From NCBI GenBank assembly GCA_037447655.1, contig JBBHKE010003524.1:1-48417 (forward strand): DNA of 48,417 nt. The letters run 5' to 3'. The translations under genes and the position numbers were made by a program. Below, piece by piece: positions 1-10,817 of this stretch. The notes beneath the pieces are model-generated. The model saw only the letters and a list, made by a program, of their open reading frames with translations. It was not told where the DNA came from and ran no database searches. Each line of letters starts with the position of its first letter. The first letter of the stretch is position 1. Source of the DNA: Zygnema cylindricum. Taxonomy: Eukaryota > Streptophyta > Zygnematophyceae > Zygnematales > Zygnemataceae.

Positions 1-1
1 T

Positions 2-442
2 GAACTAGAGGAAGCTGGCCTAATCTCTCGGTCAGACTCCACATTTGCAGCTCCCACTGTCATGCCTCGAAAAAAGGATTCTGAGGGTAATTTTACTGAA
101 CGTCGAATGTGTGGTGACTATCGTGAACTAAATGCTAGAACGGTTCAAGATCGTCATCCCATGCCTCTTGCCGAAGAAATATTTGATCATGTAGGCGGAG
201 CAAAGTATTTTAGTACCCTTGACCTCCGTCAGGGATTCAATCAAATTGAGATAGAGGAAAAAGACCGGCATAAAACTGCCTTTTGGGGTAGCGACGGCCG
301 ATGGGAATGGGCCGTAATGCCATTCGGACTGAAAAATGCTCCAGCAGTTTTTCAAAAAGTCATGGACTCCGTTCTTGGAGGCTGTAAGTTTTCTAGATGC
401 CACCTTTCGAAATTTTATATTTTCTCGCATTTAGCAAGGTGA
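2..442 (+). pseudogene. Ty3/gypsy reverse transcriptase fragment
   Basis: An open frame enters from the left edge and runs to a stop at 440-442. It holds the N-terminal half of a Ty3/gypsy reverse transcriptase: a CGDYRELN block, the STLDLRQGFNQIEI block (first catalytic Asp region), the KTAFW block and the MPFGLKNAP block. The catalytic YxDD box should follow at about 415-430, but that stretch reads KFYIF, so the aspartates are gone and no active enzyme can be made. gag, protease, RNase H and integrase are absent. It differs in sequence from the chromovirus at 11.8-18.8 kb, so it is another lineage. The element may continue left of the window. Family assignment is secure; whether it is a lone fragment or the edge of a longer element is unknown. 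Confidence 0.9.
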
Positions 443-791
443 AAATTGTCGAATTTTCTTTTCTCGCTTGTTTGTTTTTATTTCAACAGGAATACTAAGC
501 CGATGGATGACCACAAGGACCCACGGTCTATTTATATTCCTTGCAGGAGTTATCTTATCAAGGATAATCTGAATTTATACTTAAATAAATTAAATCAAAA
601 CATAAACAACCGAGAAAAATAAATAAAAAATGACGATATGCCCGACACTTATGATGTTTGAGATAGCCAAACTCAAAAGATCCGCATAAGCAAATAGAAA
701 TAAATACACAATCACAAGAAAGAAAAACAGCAAATCAATAATCCCAACATGCAACTTCCACACTAATAAAAGCTCAGCCACAGTCGAGAAA
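443..791. other. AT-rich intergenic stretch, no gene seen
   Basis: No coding region, RNA gene or structured repeat was recognised between the gypsy fragment and the target duplication of the solo LTR. The last five bases before the LTR, AGAAG at 792-796, are its left target-site duplicate. Confidence 0.6.
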
Positions 792-796
792 AGAAG

Positions 797-1024
797 TGTT
801 GGATTGGCACGTGAATGCCGGTTCAATACGGGGTAGAATGTGATACGTCACACTTAAACCCGCCTAAAAGAAATAGGTACGGACCCGCCAAGCTCTACAT
901 CGAGCTGGTGGCACAGTGGTTAGTGCGCTGAGAGCTCAAGTCAGAGGTCCCAGGTTCGGGCCTTGGCCGGCTCACTTTTCCCTAGTATGGGACATACCGA
1001 ATCCCGGATTTCTAGGAAATCAAA
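797..1024 (+). mobile_element. Solo LTR of TRIM family B, split by Copia-1
   Basis: Starts TGTTGG and ends CAACA once the nested Copia-1 (1025-7375) is removed; the last base of the LTR is 7381. Flanking AGAAG at 792-796 and 7382-7386 is a perfect 5-bp target duplication. It aligns over its length with the 223-bp LTR of the TRIM at 36364-36874: related TGTTG start, a GTCACAC/CCACAC block, the same tRNA-like core opening GAGCTGGTGGCACAGTGG, a CCC-loop-GGG hairpin after it, and a CGGATTTCTAGGAA-type end. It is more diverged than the 36-kb copy, so it is older. Copia-1 landed within the last few bases; its target duplicate is TCAAA (1020-1024) against TCAAC (7376-7380). Restored length is 229 bp. 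Confidence 0.85.
902..973 (+). tRNA. tRNA-like sequence inside solo LTR (family B)
   Basis: 72 nt that fold as a cloverleaf: acceptor GAGCTGG/CCGGCTC (all pair, one G-T), D stem GCAC/GTGC, anticodon stem CTGAG/GTCAG with one mismatch at the loop, T stem CCAGG/CTTGG with loop TTCGGGC. The anticodon loop AGCTCAA would give CTC (Glu), but position 33 is G instead of the near-universal T, so decoding is doubtful. The A box (TGGCACAGTGGTTAGTGC) and B box (GGTTCGGGCC) are close to RNA polymerase III consensus, and a TTTT run lies 3 nt after the unit. It is part of an LTR, not a free tRNA gene. Confidence 0.55.
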
Positions 1025-2016
1025 TGTTGAAATATAAGGTATTTTCTAGGTTAGTTAAAAGATTTAAATAAGAGCAGGAAAAAGCAGAGGCAGCCTGCTT
1101 CTAGCTTCTCTCTAGCCCCCATACTTCTCATATTCACTGAAGGTTGGAGAGGTAGCTAGAGCCATGGCTGCCTATGCTCCTTCTAGAGTTCAGAAGGCAG
1201 ATCCTTGGTAAACTTACCAAAAGGATTGACGGACCCAGGATTAGATCTTGGTACCTACCATCCGTCAAAGTAGCCGTTAGTCTTACCCTGTAGTCTAAGA
1301 CCAGTGCGGAAGTATATAGGGTACGATAGCAACTTAAAGATGACGAAAAAGAGAAGTTTGATTTACTGACAAACGGACCACAATCACACAGACACAGTTA
1401 AAAATAGAATTACACCGAAAATGTACTACTTATATTTTTAACGGCTATAAATTAAGGCTGACATTAATCTAACGACGGAGAAAGAAGCCGGCATCGCGGA
1501 ATGGTCAATTTGGCGGTTTTCGGTCACAACCACAACGGGTGACACGTGGCAGCATGACATTGGATGACGGCATCTCTGAGACATATCATGGCGAACCCGG
1601 ATATGGTAGGCGTCGTCTTTCTGGCCATGTCGTACAATGGCCGTACAGAAAGTACTTCGGACCAAGTACCTTTCTGTACTGTACACTCATTTGATTGGTT
1701 CCGTACATCAGTAGATGAGGGTTTAGAGAGGGGTTTAAGACTTAGAAAATTAGAGATAGCCGCCTCTCTCTCAGAGAGCTTTTGTATAAAAGGGTCATCT
1801 TTGACCATTGATAATTAACTGCTCAGGGGAGCAAATTCAAGGATTCTTTTTGTGGCAGACTCAGGGGAGTCACCCTTCCAAGGGGTGTAGTCTGGTCAGT
1901 CTGTATCCTGTCAGGGTGTCAGCAATATTTAGACAAAGCTCAAAGAATTGAGGTTATCCTAGAGGCTTCTAACAAGGTGCCTACTCTGAGTACCTATGGA
2001 GGTCTTAAGAGTTGCA
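1025..2016 (+). repeat. 5' LTR of Copia-1
   Basis: 992 bp, TGTTGAAATA...GAGTTGCA. It carries a TATA box at 1785-1792 and, downstream of it, a CTGCTCAGGGGAGCAAATTC block also found in the LTR of the minus-strand relative near 10980. A GACGG...CCGTC pair brackets 1228-1266, and inside it CCAGG-7 nt-CTTGG resembles a tRNA T arm. An ATG at 1996 lies just before the LTR end but in a different frame from gag. Confidence 0.95.
1785..1792 (+). promoter_or_regulatory. TATA box of Copia-1 5' LTR
   Basis: TATAAAAG 225 bp before the LTR end, the usual place for the U3/R promoter. The 3' LTR has TATAAATG at the equivalent site (7144-7151), so the two copies differ in the box itself. Confidence 0.7.
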
Positions 2017-2017
2017 G

Positions 2018-5000
2018 GTTATTGGCCCACCCTCTAGGGTGCCCATATTAAATGGGACAGGGTTCATCTACTGGTAGAGTATGGTGATGGGAGCCCTATG
2101 TGATAAAAGATTTTGGGGAATAGTGAGTGGGCGAGTGAAGCGCCCATCCGGTCCTGCTATTCCTCCAGGGTTTGGAGGAAGCAGATTTGGTAGGAAACCA
2201 GATCCACCGTCATCAGAGGAATCAGAAGACGGAGAAAGCATCGTGATGGAAAAAGGGAAAGAAAAAGAGAAATCCACACCTATAGCAACCGGATCTGCTT
2301 TCATGTCTCCTATTCCGAGGAATGAGGAGAATGATATCGATACCTGGGACTACAACAACATGGCAGCCAAGCATTTTATCCTCCGTCATCTCACACAAGG
2401 ACTCGCTGGTCCTCATTTACAGGTGGAAAGGGCATCCGATCTGTGGGATGCGCTTATAGAGATGTACCGTAGCGGTACTATTCAGGAACAGAAGCTAGCA
2501 GACCAAAGGATCAATGGATACTTTCACAAAGGAGAGAAGATGCTCGATTTCTGCAATGAGCTGGCTATACTTTTCATGGAGTTAGAGTGTGTCGGAAAAG
2601 TAGAAACCGAGAAGGAAAAGGTACATTGTTTACTCATGAAACTACCCGATGAGTATGAGAACATTGTAAACCAGGTACAGGATCTACCGGACTCCAGGTG
2701 GGTATGGAATTCAGTAGTTGGTATGATTCTCGTTCGAGAGTATACAATCGAAATCCGAAGGGGAGTTAAGAACGGACAAGCCTTGGAGGCTGGAGCAAGT
2801 TGGAGAAACAAAGATTCCCGGAAACCCCTTGGAAGTCATGGAGAGGAAGACCTGAAAAATCAATCCGATGAATCTAGAACGAGGGGACCAAAAGGGCTTT
2901 GTCACTTTTGTAAGAAACCCAAGTATTACATGGCAGAATGCACCAAACTGACCGAGCTTCGGATAAAGGAGGGGCAGACCGGGGGTCAAACACGAGGGAA
3001 GAAAAAAGCACTTGTCACACAGGTACTCGAGGAGGAATCCGATGAGGAGGACGACGAACTTCTTTTGGATGAGGAGTTGGAGGCAAAAACAGAAGTCGAA
3101 ATTCCACGAAAGCAGAAATTTGCTTTCGGTGGACTGAAAGGTGAAGGAGGCTGGATTGTGGATTCAGGTGCATCTATGCACATGTGCAAAGATAAGCATC
3201 TGTTTACTAAGCTGAGAAAGATCCTTACAGTAGAGATTGAATATGGGGATGGGAGGGTAGTGACCACTACTTATGTAGGATAGGTAGATTTGAAAGTCGT
3301 AGTGGAAGGTAAAACCTCAATAGTTATGTTCTCCGATGTATTGTTTATTCTGGAGTTAAACAAAAATCTTATCTCTACATCTGTATTAGATGATAAAGGA
3401 TTTGAAACTAGCACCAGAAAAAGAGTCTTTACAGCTAGCTTTGACGAAGATGTGTATTTCACTGCTGAGAAAGGTAACCAAGGAATGTTCAGGCTTGCTT
3501 TAAGTAATGAAAAACTCAAACTTTACTATGCTGGTGTCAATGATATTATGTTGTGGCATAAGGGACTTGGGCATGTGAATCTAGAAAAGTTAAGAGAAAT
3601 GAAAAAGTTGGGAGTAGTTGAAGGGATACGCTTTGGGGAAAATGATAATGTGAGTGATTGCAATGGGTGTGCTCAAGGTAAAGCACACAGATTACCATTC
3701 CCAAAGGAAGCAACTTATAAAGGAGAAAAAGTTCTTGATTTGGTACACACGGACATTAGGGGACCGGCGAGAGTGCCATCACCCGGAGGCAAAAGATTTA
3801 TGCTAACCATTATTGATGATTGGTCCTGGTACTCCCGAGTATACTTTCTGAAAAATAAATCAGAAACTCCGGAGTATTTCAAACAATATAAGGCATGGGT
3901 TGAGAAACTTCACGAGACCTCAATAAAGAGAGTGAGAAGTGACAATGGAGGAGAATATACCTCCAATCAGTTTGAAGAGTTCTTAAGGGAGGATGGTGTT
4001 CAACATCAAAAGACAGTTCCAGAAAACCCGGAACAGAATGGTGTTGCCGAGAGATTGAATAGGACACTAAATGATAGTGCACGGAGTATGTTGTCAGATA
4101 AAAAGATAGGAAAAAGATTTTGGGCAGAAGCTATGAATTGTGCAATTTATTGGAGAAACAAAGTTCTAACTTCGGCGGTGAAAGGCCAAACTCCATATGA
4201 GAAATGGACCGGCCGAAAACCATATCTATCTCATTTAAAGGTTTTCGGTAGTAAAGTCTTCAGTTTAGATACAGATAAATCAAATTGGAAACTAGATCCT
4301 AAAGGGAAACCAGGATACTTGCTAGGATATAATGAGGATGTAAAAGGGTATAGAGTATATGATCTAAAGAGAGAAGATATAATATTAGTTAAACATCTGG
4401 TAGCTATGGATGAAGGGAAGTCGGTAGATCCCTTTAAATCCTCAAAACCTGTCAGAATCAGAGTTGAGTCAGACAATTCTGATGACTTTCATCTCCCTAA
4501 CTATCCGGGTTTTCAAGAAGACGATACTCTTGCAAGTTTGGATGATATCTTTGCCGATTCAAAACATACAGAGAAAGACTTGAACTTGGAAACGCCAATG
4601 ACACAAGCGGAAGACGTGGTGGAAACGGATATGGATCCAAGGGACAGGGGAGAAGCCGTGGTGAATCGAAAGAATCCACAAGAACCATCTATTCCAGCCT
4701 CAGATTTTGAGGGAGGGAGAAGAAGCAGCAAAAGGCTTCAAGACAAACAAGTTAATAACAAGGTAACTAAACTATCTCACCCGGATGAACCTCGAACATA
4801 TGAAGAGGCAATGAACTGTCCGGAAAGAAACCGGTGGAAGACGGCCATCAATGAAGATATGACTTCAATCATGGCGGCTGATACATGGGAGCTGGTGGAT
4901 TGTCCTCCCGATAGAAAACCAATTGGATGTAAGTGGGTTTTCAAACTAAAACTGAATCCGGACAATACAATTGAGCGGTATAAGGCTCGGTTAGTGGCGA

Positions 5001-6370
5001 AAGGTTTTACTCAGAAAGAGGGAATAGACTACGAAGAAACCTTCGCTCCGGTCGTCAGATTTCCCTCAGTCCGAATACTTCTCAGTCTAGCAGCTGTAGA
5101 AGACATGGAAGTCCACCAGATGGACATAGACAGCGTTCCTACATGGAGAACTAGAGGAGGAGATCTTCATGCGACAACCCGAAGGATTCGTGGAACAGGG
5201 AGAGGAAAGTAAGGTATGCCGGCTAATCAAATCTCTCAATGGTTTGAAACAGGCGCCCAGACAGTGGAACAAGAAACTTGATGAGTTCCTTACCAGTCTG
5301 GGATACTTTCGCATCAGTTTAGACCATTCAATTTATGTTTTTGATGATGAGGAAGGTGTCATCTTTATTGCAATTTACGTTGATGATCTTTTTGTTCTGA
5401 GTAAGTCATTAAAGAAAATTAACAAACTAAAAACAGATCTAAAAAGAAGGTTCGAAATGAAAGATATGGGGGAGGCTAGATATACTTTGGGAATACAAGT
5501 AGAGAGAAATAAGAAAAAGATGATAATTAGATTAACTCAGAAAGAGACAATTGGAAACATGCTGGAAAAATTTCAGATGAACAAAGCTAACAGTTGCACT
5601 ACTCCCATGGATCTAAAGAAGGGAAGTGAGGGGAGTGAGGAAAGAGACATCCTAATTCGAGATGATGAACTAGGTCCAGAAGAGAAGAAGTTTATGCAGA
5701 CTATTCCATACAAACAGGTAGTGGGCAGTCTGATATATTTTATGAATCGTACCAGACCGGATTTGGCAGCAGCTGTAGGAGTGCTAAGTAGGAGTCTAAA
5801 TGCTCCAACAAAAAGGGATTGGGAAGCAGCAAAAAGGGTCCTCAGATATCTCATAGGAACTAGGGATCTATAGCTGCATCTGGGTGGGGAATATACTGAC
5901 ATCACCAATTGGAGTGATGCCAGCTATGGGGATGCTCCGATGAGAAGATGTACATCTGGATATGTGTTGTATGTGGGGAATGGTGCTTGTTGCTGGAGCA
6001 GTAAGCAGCAAAAGGTCATTGCTCAGTCTACCATGGAGGCAGAGTATATGGCATCTTGCTCTGCTGTGAAGGAATTGATGTGGGTTAAATCGTTGCTTGG
6101 TGAATTGGGGCATCTTAAGAGTGGAATTCAGAAAATATTCTGTGATAATCAAGAGCAATTGCAATTGCTGCTAATCCCAAACATCATTTTAAAGCAAAAC
6201 ACATGGACATCAGACTTAGCTTTGTTAGGGAAAAGGTGGAGAACAAAATAATAATTCTAGAATACAGACCAGACAGGGAGATGGTGGCAGACATGATGAC
6301 CAAGCCGGTACCTTCTCCTAAATTAATTTTCTCCAGAGAGAGATGTGGACTTAAAATCAAAAGTGACTAG
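2018..6370 (+). pseudogene. Copia-1 gag-pol polyprotein, disrupted
   Basis: One polyprotein reading with five breaks. Gag (from 2018): copia-type gag with LMKLPDEYENIV, then a zinc knuckle at 2900-2941 in which the His of CX2CX4HX4C is Tyr. Protease: DSGAS at 3161-3175. Integrase: pre-integrase WHKGLGHVN and CNGCAQGK zinc module (about 3550-3700), then the D,D,E core with HTDIRGP, RSDNGGEYTS and NGVAERLN (about 3750-4060). RT: about 4790-5700, active-site YVDD at 5376-5387. RNase H: WSDASYGD, MEAEYMA and FCDNQ (5905-6155). Breaks: TAG at 2075-2077, TAG at 3281-3283, a frameshift near 5134, TAG at 5871-5873, a frameshift near 6152. The terminal stop is TAG at 6368-6370. Domain order and motifs are seen directly; inactivity of this copy is inferred. 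Confidence 0.93.
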
Positions 6371-6383
6371 AAAATAAGGGGAG
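6371..6383 (+). other. Polypurine tract of Copia-1
   Basis: AAAATAAGGGGAG lies between the pol stop and the 3' LTR, as expected for the plus-strand primer of reverse transcription. Confidence 0.8.
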
Positions 6384-7375
6384 TGTTGAAATAAAAGGTA
6401 TTTTCTAGGTTAGTTAAGAGATTTAAATAAGAGCAGGAAAAAGCAGAGGCAGCCTGCTTCTAGCTTCTCTCTAGCCCCCATACTTGTTGTAGTCACTGAA
6501 GGCTGGAGAGGAAGATAGAGCCATGGCTGCCTATGCTCCTTCTAGAGTTCAGAAGGCAGATCCTTGGTAAACTTACCAAAAGGATTGACGGACCCAGGAT
6601 TAGATCCTGGTACCTACCATCCGTCAAAGTAGCCTTTATTCTTACCCTGCAGTCTAAGACCAGTGCTGAAGTATATAGGGTACGATAACAACTTAAAGAT
6701 GACGAAAAAGAGAAGTTCGATTTACTGACAAACGGACCACAATCACACAGACACAGTTAAAAATAGAATTACACAAGAAACGTACTACTTGTATTTTTAA
6801 CGGCTAAAAATTATGGCCGACATTAATCTAACGACGGAGAAAGAAGCCGGCATCGCGGAATGGTTGATTTGGCGGTTTTCGGTCACAACCACAACGGGTG
6901 ACACGTGGCAGCAGGACATTGGATGACGGCATCTCCGGGACATATTATGGCGAACCCGGATATGGTAGGCGTCGTTTTTTTGGCCATATCGTACAATGGC
7001 CGTACAGAAAGTACTTCGGACCAAGTACCTTTCTTTACTGTACACTCAATTGATTGGTTTCGTACATCAGTAGGAGAGGGTTTAGAGAGGGGTTTAGGAC
7101 TTAGAAAATTAGAGATAGCCGCCTCTCTCTCAGAGAGCTTTTGTATAAATGTGTCATCTTTGACCATTGATAATTAACTGCTCAGGGGAGCAAATTCAAG
7201 GATTCTTTTTGTGGCAGACTCAGGGGAGTCACCCTTCCAAGGGGTGCAATTTGGTCAGTCTGTATTCTGTCAGGGTGTCAGCAATATTCAGACAAAGGTT
7301 AAAGAATTGAGGTTATCCTAGAGGCTTCTAACAAGCTGCCTACTCTGAGTACCTTTGGAGGTTTTAAGAGTTGCA
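6384..7375 (+). repeat. 3' LTR of Copia-1
   Basis: 992 bp, matching the 5' LTR without net length change. Differences are scattered substitutions; one cluster is at 6484-6491, where four of eight bases differ. TATAAATG at 7144-7151 corresponds to the 5' TATA box. Confidence 0.95.
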
Positions 7376-7386
7376 TCAACAAGAAG

Positions 7387-9266
7387 TGTGTGTCGTGATA
7401 ACGCGGTCGAAATCCACTCAAAAAGACGAGAAATGTGAAGGGAAACTGTGTAGGTTTTGGCCGAAGCCGTATAGATTAATTTGTGAGGCTTTACAAGATA
7501 TTAAGAATGTAATAGAAAACTAGACGCTTGACGCAAAGGCAAAAAATCGCCTCTAAGCTGTCTGAACAATTTTACAAATAAGAAGATGGCTGTAGAAAAT
7601 CCTCAATACTGAAAATAAATAATTCCTGCACTTGAAATTGTGTGTAGGAAATGATCCGAAATGAATTAAGTAACAAAATCTGCTCTTAGTGAAAACAAGC
7701 CAATCAAAGTACAGCGTGCTATGTAAGTATTTGCGTCTAGTTTGGATTCAGCCAATAGGAGGCCGAAATCCTATGCCCTACATTACAAAATCTATGACCT
7801 ACGGATTAAAACCCTTCCTATCTACATGTTAATGCGTGAACCTCCAAATGGTTCACGACTTAAAATAGTCCAATCACGTCGCTTCGTCAGAACAGACAGT
7901 CGCTTTTTCTGTCACACGCGTCAATGGTCCAGATGTGATGTTATGAAAAATTGCAAACTCTGCGTCGACGGCCGAGATGCTACTCCATGCGAAATGATTA
8001 AAATCTGTTGTTGCTCGGAATTCACGCGAATGAAAGTTGGTACGGTACGATTATTTGTACGAGCGCAAATTCGAAAATGAGTCTTCGGCGGATATTCCAG
8101 GAAATGAGAATGGGTACAGTAGGACCGTAGGTACAGTCCACTTTGTTGTCGCGCAAATTCGGACAAATAACAGTCGTACGGTTTACGTGAAAAATCGAAT
8201 CCAGCGTCGGCGGAAATCGCGCAGAATATATATTGTACGGACGACGTGAAATGACGAAATCCTCCGTCGACGGAAATCACAAAAGATGTATGTCGTACGG
8301 TCGAACTCGCCGTTGCCGGAAATTACGGCCAACGTAAGTATGTACGGCCTTGCAAAACCCAAATACACCCAAATATAAATTAGTGTGGCAGCTACCCATC
8401 TTAACACCTAAATAAAAACAATTAAAATGACCGACGAGATGCGGCATGACAGCTGTCGTGCATGTGTCAATAACGTGAAGATGCATGCAATATCATCAGT
8501 TGTGTTCCACTTAAACCGAAATGATGAAAATATGTTGTGAATGAAATAAGACATGAAAGAGAAAAATGAATAAATCATGGAGCACAATTCTTGGAGTGCT
8601 CTCGAAAATTCCGTGTGTCCGCTCCTTGTAATCTCAACATTCCGTTCGGATCCACCTCGATAATCCGTAGGATGTGTGCAGAAACATAGCGTCCAAAGTG
8701 TCGAAAGATTGCCTGCGAAAATAAACATAGTCTCCGTATGAAATTAAAGATATTTGAAAAATAATTATTTTGGCTACCCTTCATGTATATATTTATGGCA
8801 GGTAGAGCGAAAAAAATAGAGAAAACGAAATTGGGAATCCATGGCCGAATGTCCTTGAATCTGTGACGTCGACGTTGTCACAAGTGAGCGTGACCTCACG
8901 ATGTTACAAAACCCTAAACGTCTGCCACATCACAAAATTACAAAAGTCTAGACGTCAACAACTGTCGTTGTTTTTGTTAGCGTCACTAATTTCGTAGTCG
9001 TCGTCAACCGTCACATTTCAAAGTTTCGATTTCATTTTCGCACATAGGGACGCATTTCAAAGTGGTACGGAACACTTCACTACAGTCCAACATACTTTTT
9101 CAAAGTATCGGTTACATAGAGACGTACCCTTAGAACTTAGAAGCTAAGCTTAAACGAAAAAAGTGGGGCGAAAAACATACATTTTCAACACGTGTTCAAA
9201 ATTTTCACGAATCTAGTTGGCCTATACCGTCTAAGGAGCAGCTGACGTCAGCAAGGCTCGCCCATA
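7387..9266. other. Anonymous intergenic DNA, rich in GTACGG words
   Basis: No gene was recognised over about 1.9 kb. Short open frames occur on both strands but show no known motif or shared codon pattern. The stretch is rich in GTACGG/CCGTAC words and contains the degenerate 60-bp array at 8176-8335. Confidence 0.6.
8176..8335. repeat. Degenerate ~60-bp tandem array
   Basis: Two full and one partial unit, each starting GTACGG, then a GTGAAA/GAAATC block, a CGTCGGCGGAAATC/CGTCGACGGAAATC block and a T-rich end. Unit starts are near 8176, 8234 and 8295. Conservation is partial, so the array is old. Confidence 0.5.
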
Positions 9267-9350
9267 CTCTTCAGTCTTGACAGTTGACCTATACTTCCAA
9301 GCACGAAACTCTTCAGTCTTGACAGTTGACCTATACTTCCAAGCACGGAA
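9267..9350. repeat. 42-bp tandem duplication
   Basis: Two nearly identical 42-bp units, 9267-9308 and 9309-9350, each containing CTTCAGTCTTGACAGTTGAC and ending CCAAGCACG(A/G)AAC. Only one substitution was seen, so the duplication is recent. Confidence 0.85.
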
Positions 9351-9781
9351 CTTGAACGTGATTGGTCCACACCTCCCAGGAGCCGCGGAGAGTGGGACAG
9401 CATATTCCCGCCTCCAGGATGCAGGATATCCTGCAGAAAAATGCAAACGGACGGCCCATATATCTTCTCACAATTGCTTGGGGCTTTTCCGTTTTTCGGA
9501 GGGACGGTCGTCCTCAATGCCGTCAATATTTTACAGGCAAGAAAAGAAATGACGCATAGTTAAAAAATAGGTGAAAGTACACCCATAAAACATGCCTATT
9601 GTACGCAAAAAAATGCATTATACCCTTAAGACCCATATTGTATTGGCCGCAAAATGAAATAAAATAGTAACAGGGTTGAGTTTCACATCGATCAATAGAG
9701 AATTAAACGTCATGTCTAAATTTGAAAAAAAAACCGGACAAAAAAAATAAAATTCTGTGAGTTTTTAGCTACTTTTTATTT
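9351..9781. other. Intergenic, no gene seen
   Basis: Short overlapping frames only. No motif, RNA gene or terminal repeats were recognised. Confidence 0.5.
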
Positions 9782-9967
9782 CTACCGTCAGATTCGGACG
9801 ATCGGACGGTCTATGATCAAAGTAGCGAACTAAAAAGATCACATGAAAAGCCTAAAACACAACTTACGATTGGACTATCGTCAGATTTGGACGACCGGAC
9901 GGTCGTTGATCAAAGTAGTGACTTAAGACGATCACATGAAAATCCCATTACACAACTTACGATAAAG
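9782..9967. repeat. 93-bp tandem duplication
   Basis: Two units (9782-9874 and 9875-9967) of the form CTAYCGTCAGATTYGGACGA...GATCAAAGTAG...GATCACATGAAAA...CACAACTTACGAT, about 80-85 percent alike. Each holds an internal CGGACGRYCGGACGG block. It borders the truncated end of the Copia-2 gag. Confidence 0.75.
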
Positions 9968-10059
9968 GCGCCAACAAAAGACCTACAATAGAAACGCCTA
10001 CTTTTAAACTATGAAATGACATGACTTTTCCCAACGGCCGTTCCCACTCGCCGTCACAA

Positions 10060-10817
10060 AAATATCGTACTATCTCAAAAAAGATACGCACAGTCTGGAA
10101 TTTTGTGCTCCTAATGATATTCTCATACTCTTTAGGTAGTTTCATCATTAATGTGTTCACTCTTTGTCTCTCAAACCATGAGTTACCTGCACTCTCTAAC
10201 TCTCCAAATAATGCTCTTAAATCATTGCAATAATTATTTCTACTTCCTCCTTTATAAGTATAAGTTGCAATCTTATTTTTTGCCAATTGTTGTTGCTGCA
10301 ATGATCCACTCTTCTATTTGTTAACTAGTGATATCCAAATCTGAGATGAAGATTTGACATGCATAAGGGGAATGGCAATGCCCTTTGCTACACTTTTAAG
10401 AATTAAGAGCTTGGCAACCTTGTCTTTTTAGGTCCACTTTTCATACTCTGATCTTTCGGTCTGAACCCTTGTCGCCGTTGCTGGTGGTGCTGCTGCCATT
10501 ATCACCTTCAGCAATGGTGTAACTTGAGTTGCAACTCCTCCTTTTTCTCCTTCTATGACAATCTCCTCTCCTTCCTCATCTTCATCCTCGGTGATGGTGG
10601 CAGCTGTTCTACCAACTGTAGAGGCGGAGGTGCCAGAAAAACGTGTCCCTCCAAACCTAGGTGGAGGTGGGCATCGAATTTGTCCAAACACTATGCCCCA
10701 TAGATGCTTCTCAAATAGTTCTCCCTCCATCATCATTTCCCAATACAAAAAGTATGATCCATCAAATATGGGCACCCTAGAGGGTGGGCCCATAACTTGA
10801 AATTCTGTGGTCTCCAT
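10060..10817 (-). pseudogene. Copia-2 gag fragment (relative of Copia-1)
   Basis: On the minus strand a gag begins METTEFQVMGPPSRVP and runs through a KHLWGIVFGQI block and an acidic stretch to 10428. After a frameshift it resumes at about 10301 with QQQQLAKNKI and MMKLPKEYENII. It aligns with Copia-1 gag (VIGPPSRVP, KRFWGIVSGRV, LMKLPDEYENIV) and shows what precedes the first TAG in Copia-1. The homology ends near 10060, before the zinc knuckle, so protease, integrase, RT and RNase H are missing. The coding match to Copia-1 is clear; the cause of the truncation is unknown. Confidence 0.85.

Larger units (their letters stand above)
1025..7375 (+). mobile_element. Copia-1: complete Ty1/copia LTR retrotransposon
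   Basis: A full-length 6351-bp element: LTR 1025-2016, gag-pol 2018-6370, polypurine tract 6371-6383, LTR 6384-7375. Both LTRs are exactly 992 bp, start TGTTGAAATA and end GAGTTGCA. By eye I counted about 50 differences, so roughly 95 percent identity; the insertion is not recent. The target duplicate is TCAAA/TCAAC (4 of 5). Gene order protease-integrase-RT-RNase H defines Ty1/copia. Two in-frame TAG codons before RT, one before RNase H and two frameshifts make it non-autonomous now. It sits inside the solo TRIM LTR at 797-1024. A diverged relative lies on the other strand at 10.0-11.4 kb. Confidence 0.95.

Noticed and set aside
2018-2030. Initiator tRNA primer-binding site for Copia-1
   Set aside because: The sequence after the 5' LTR (GGTTATTGGCCCACC) does not match TGGTATCAGAGC; the primer for this family is unknown to me.
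9267-9967. Tandem duplications as a centromeric or satellite array
   Set aside because: Only two units of each of two unrelated repeats; local duplications.
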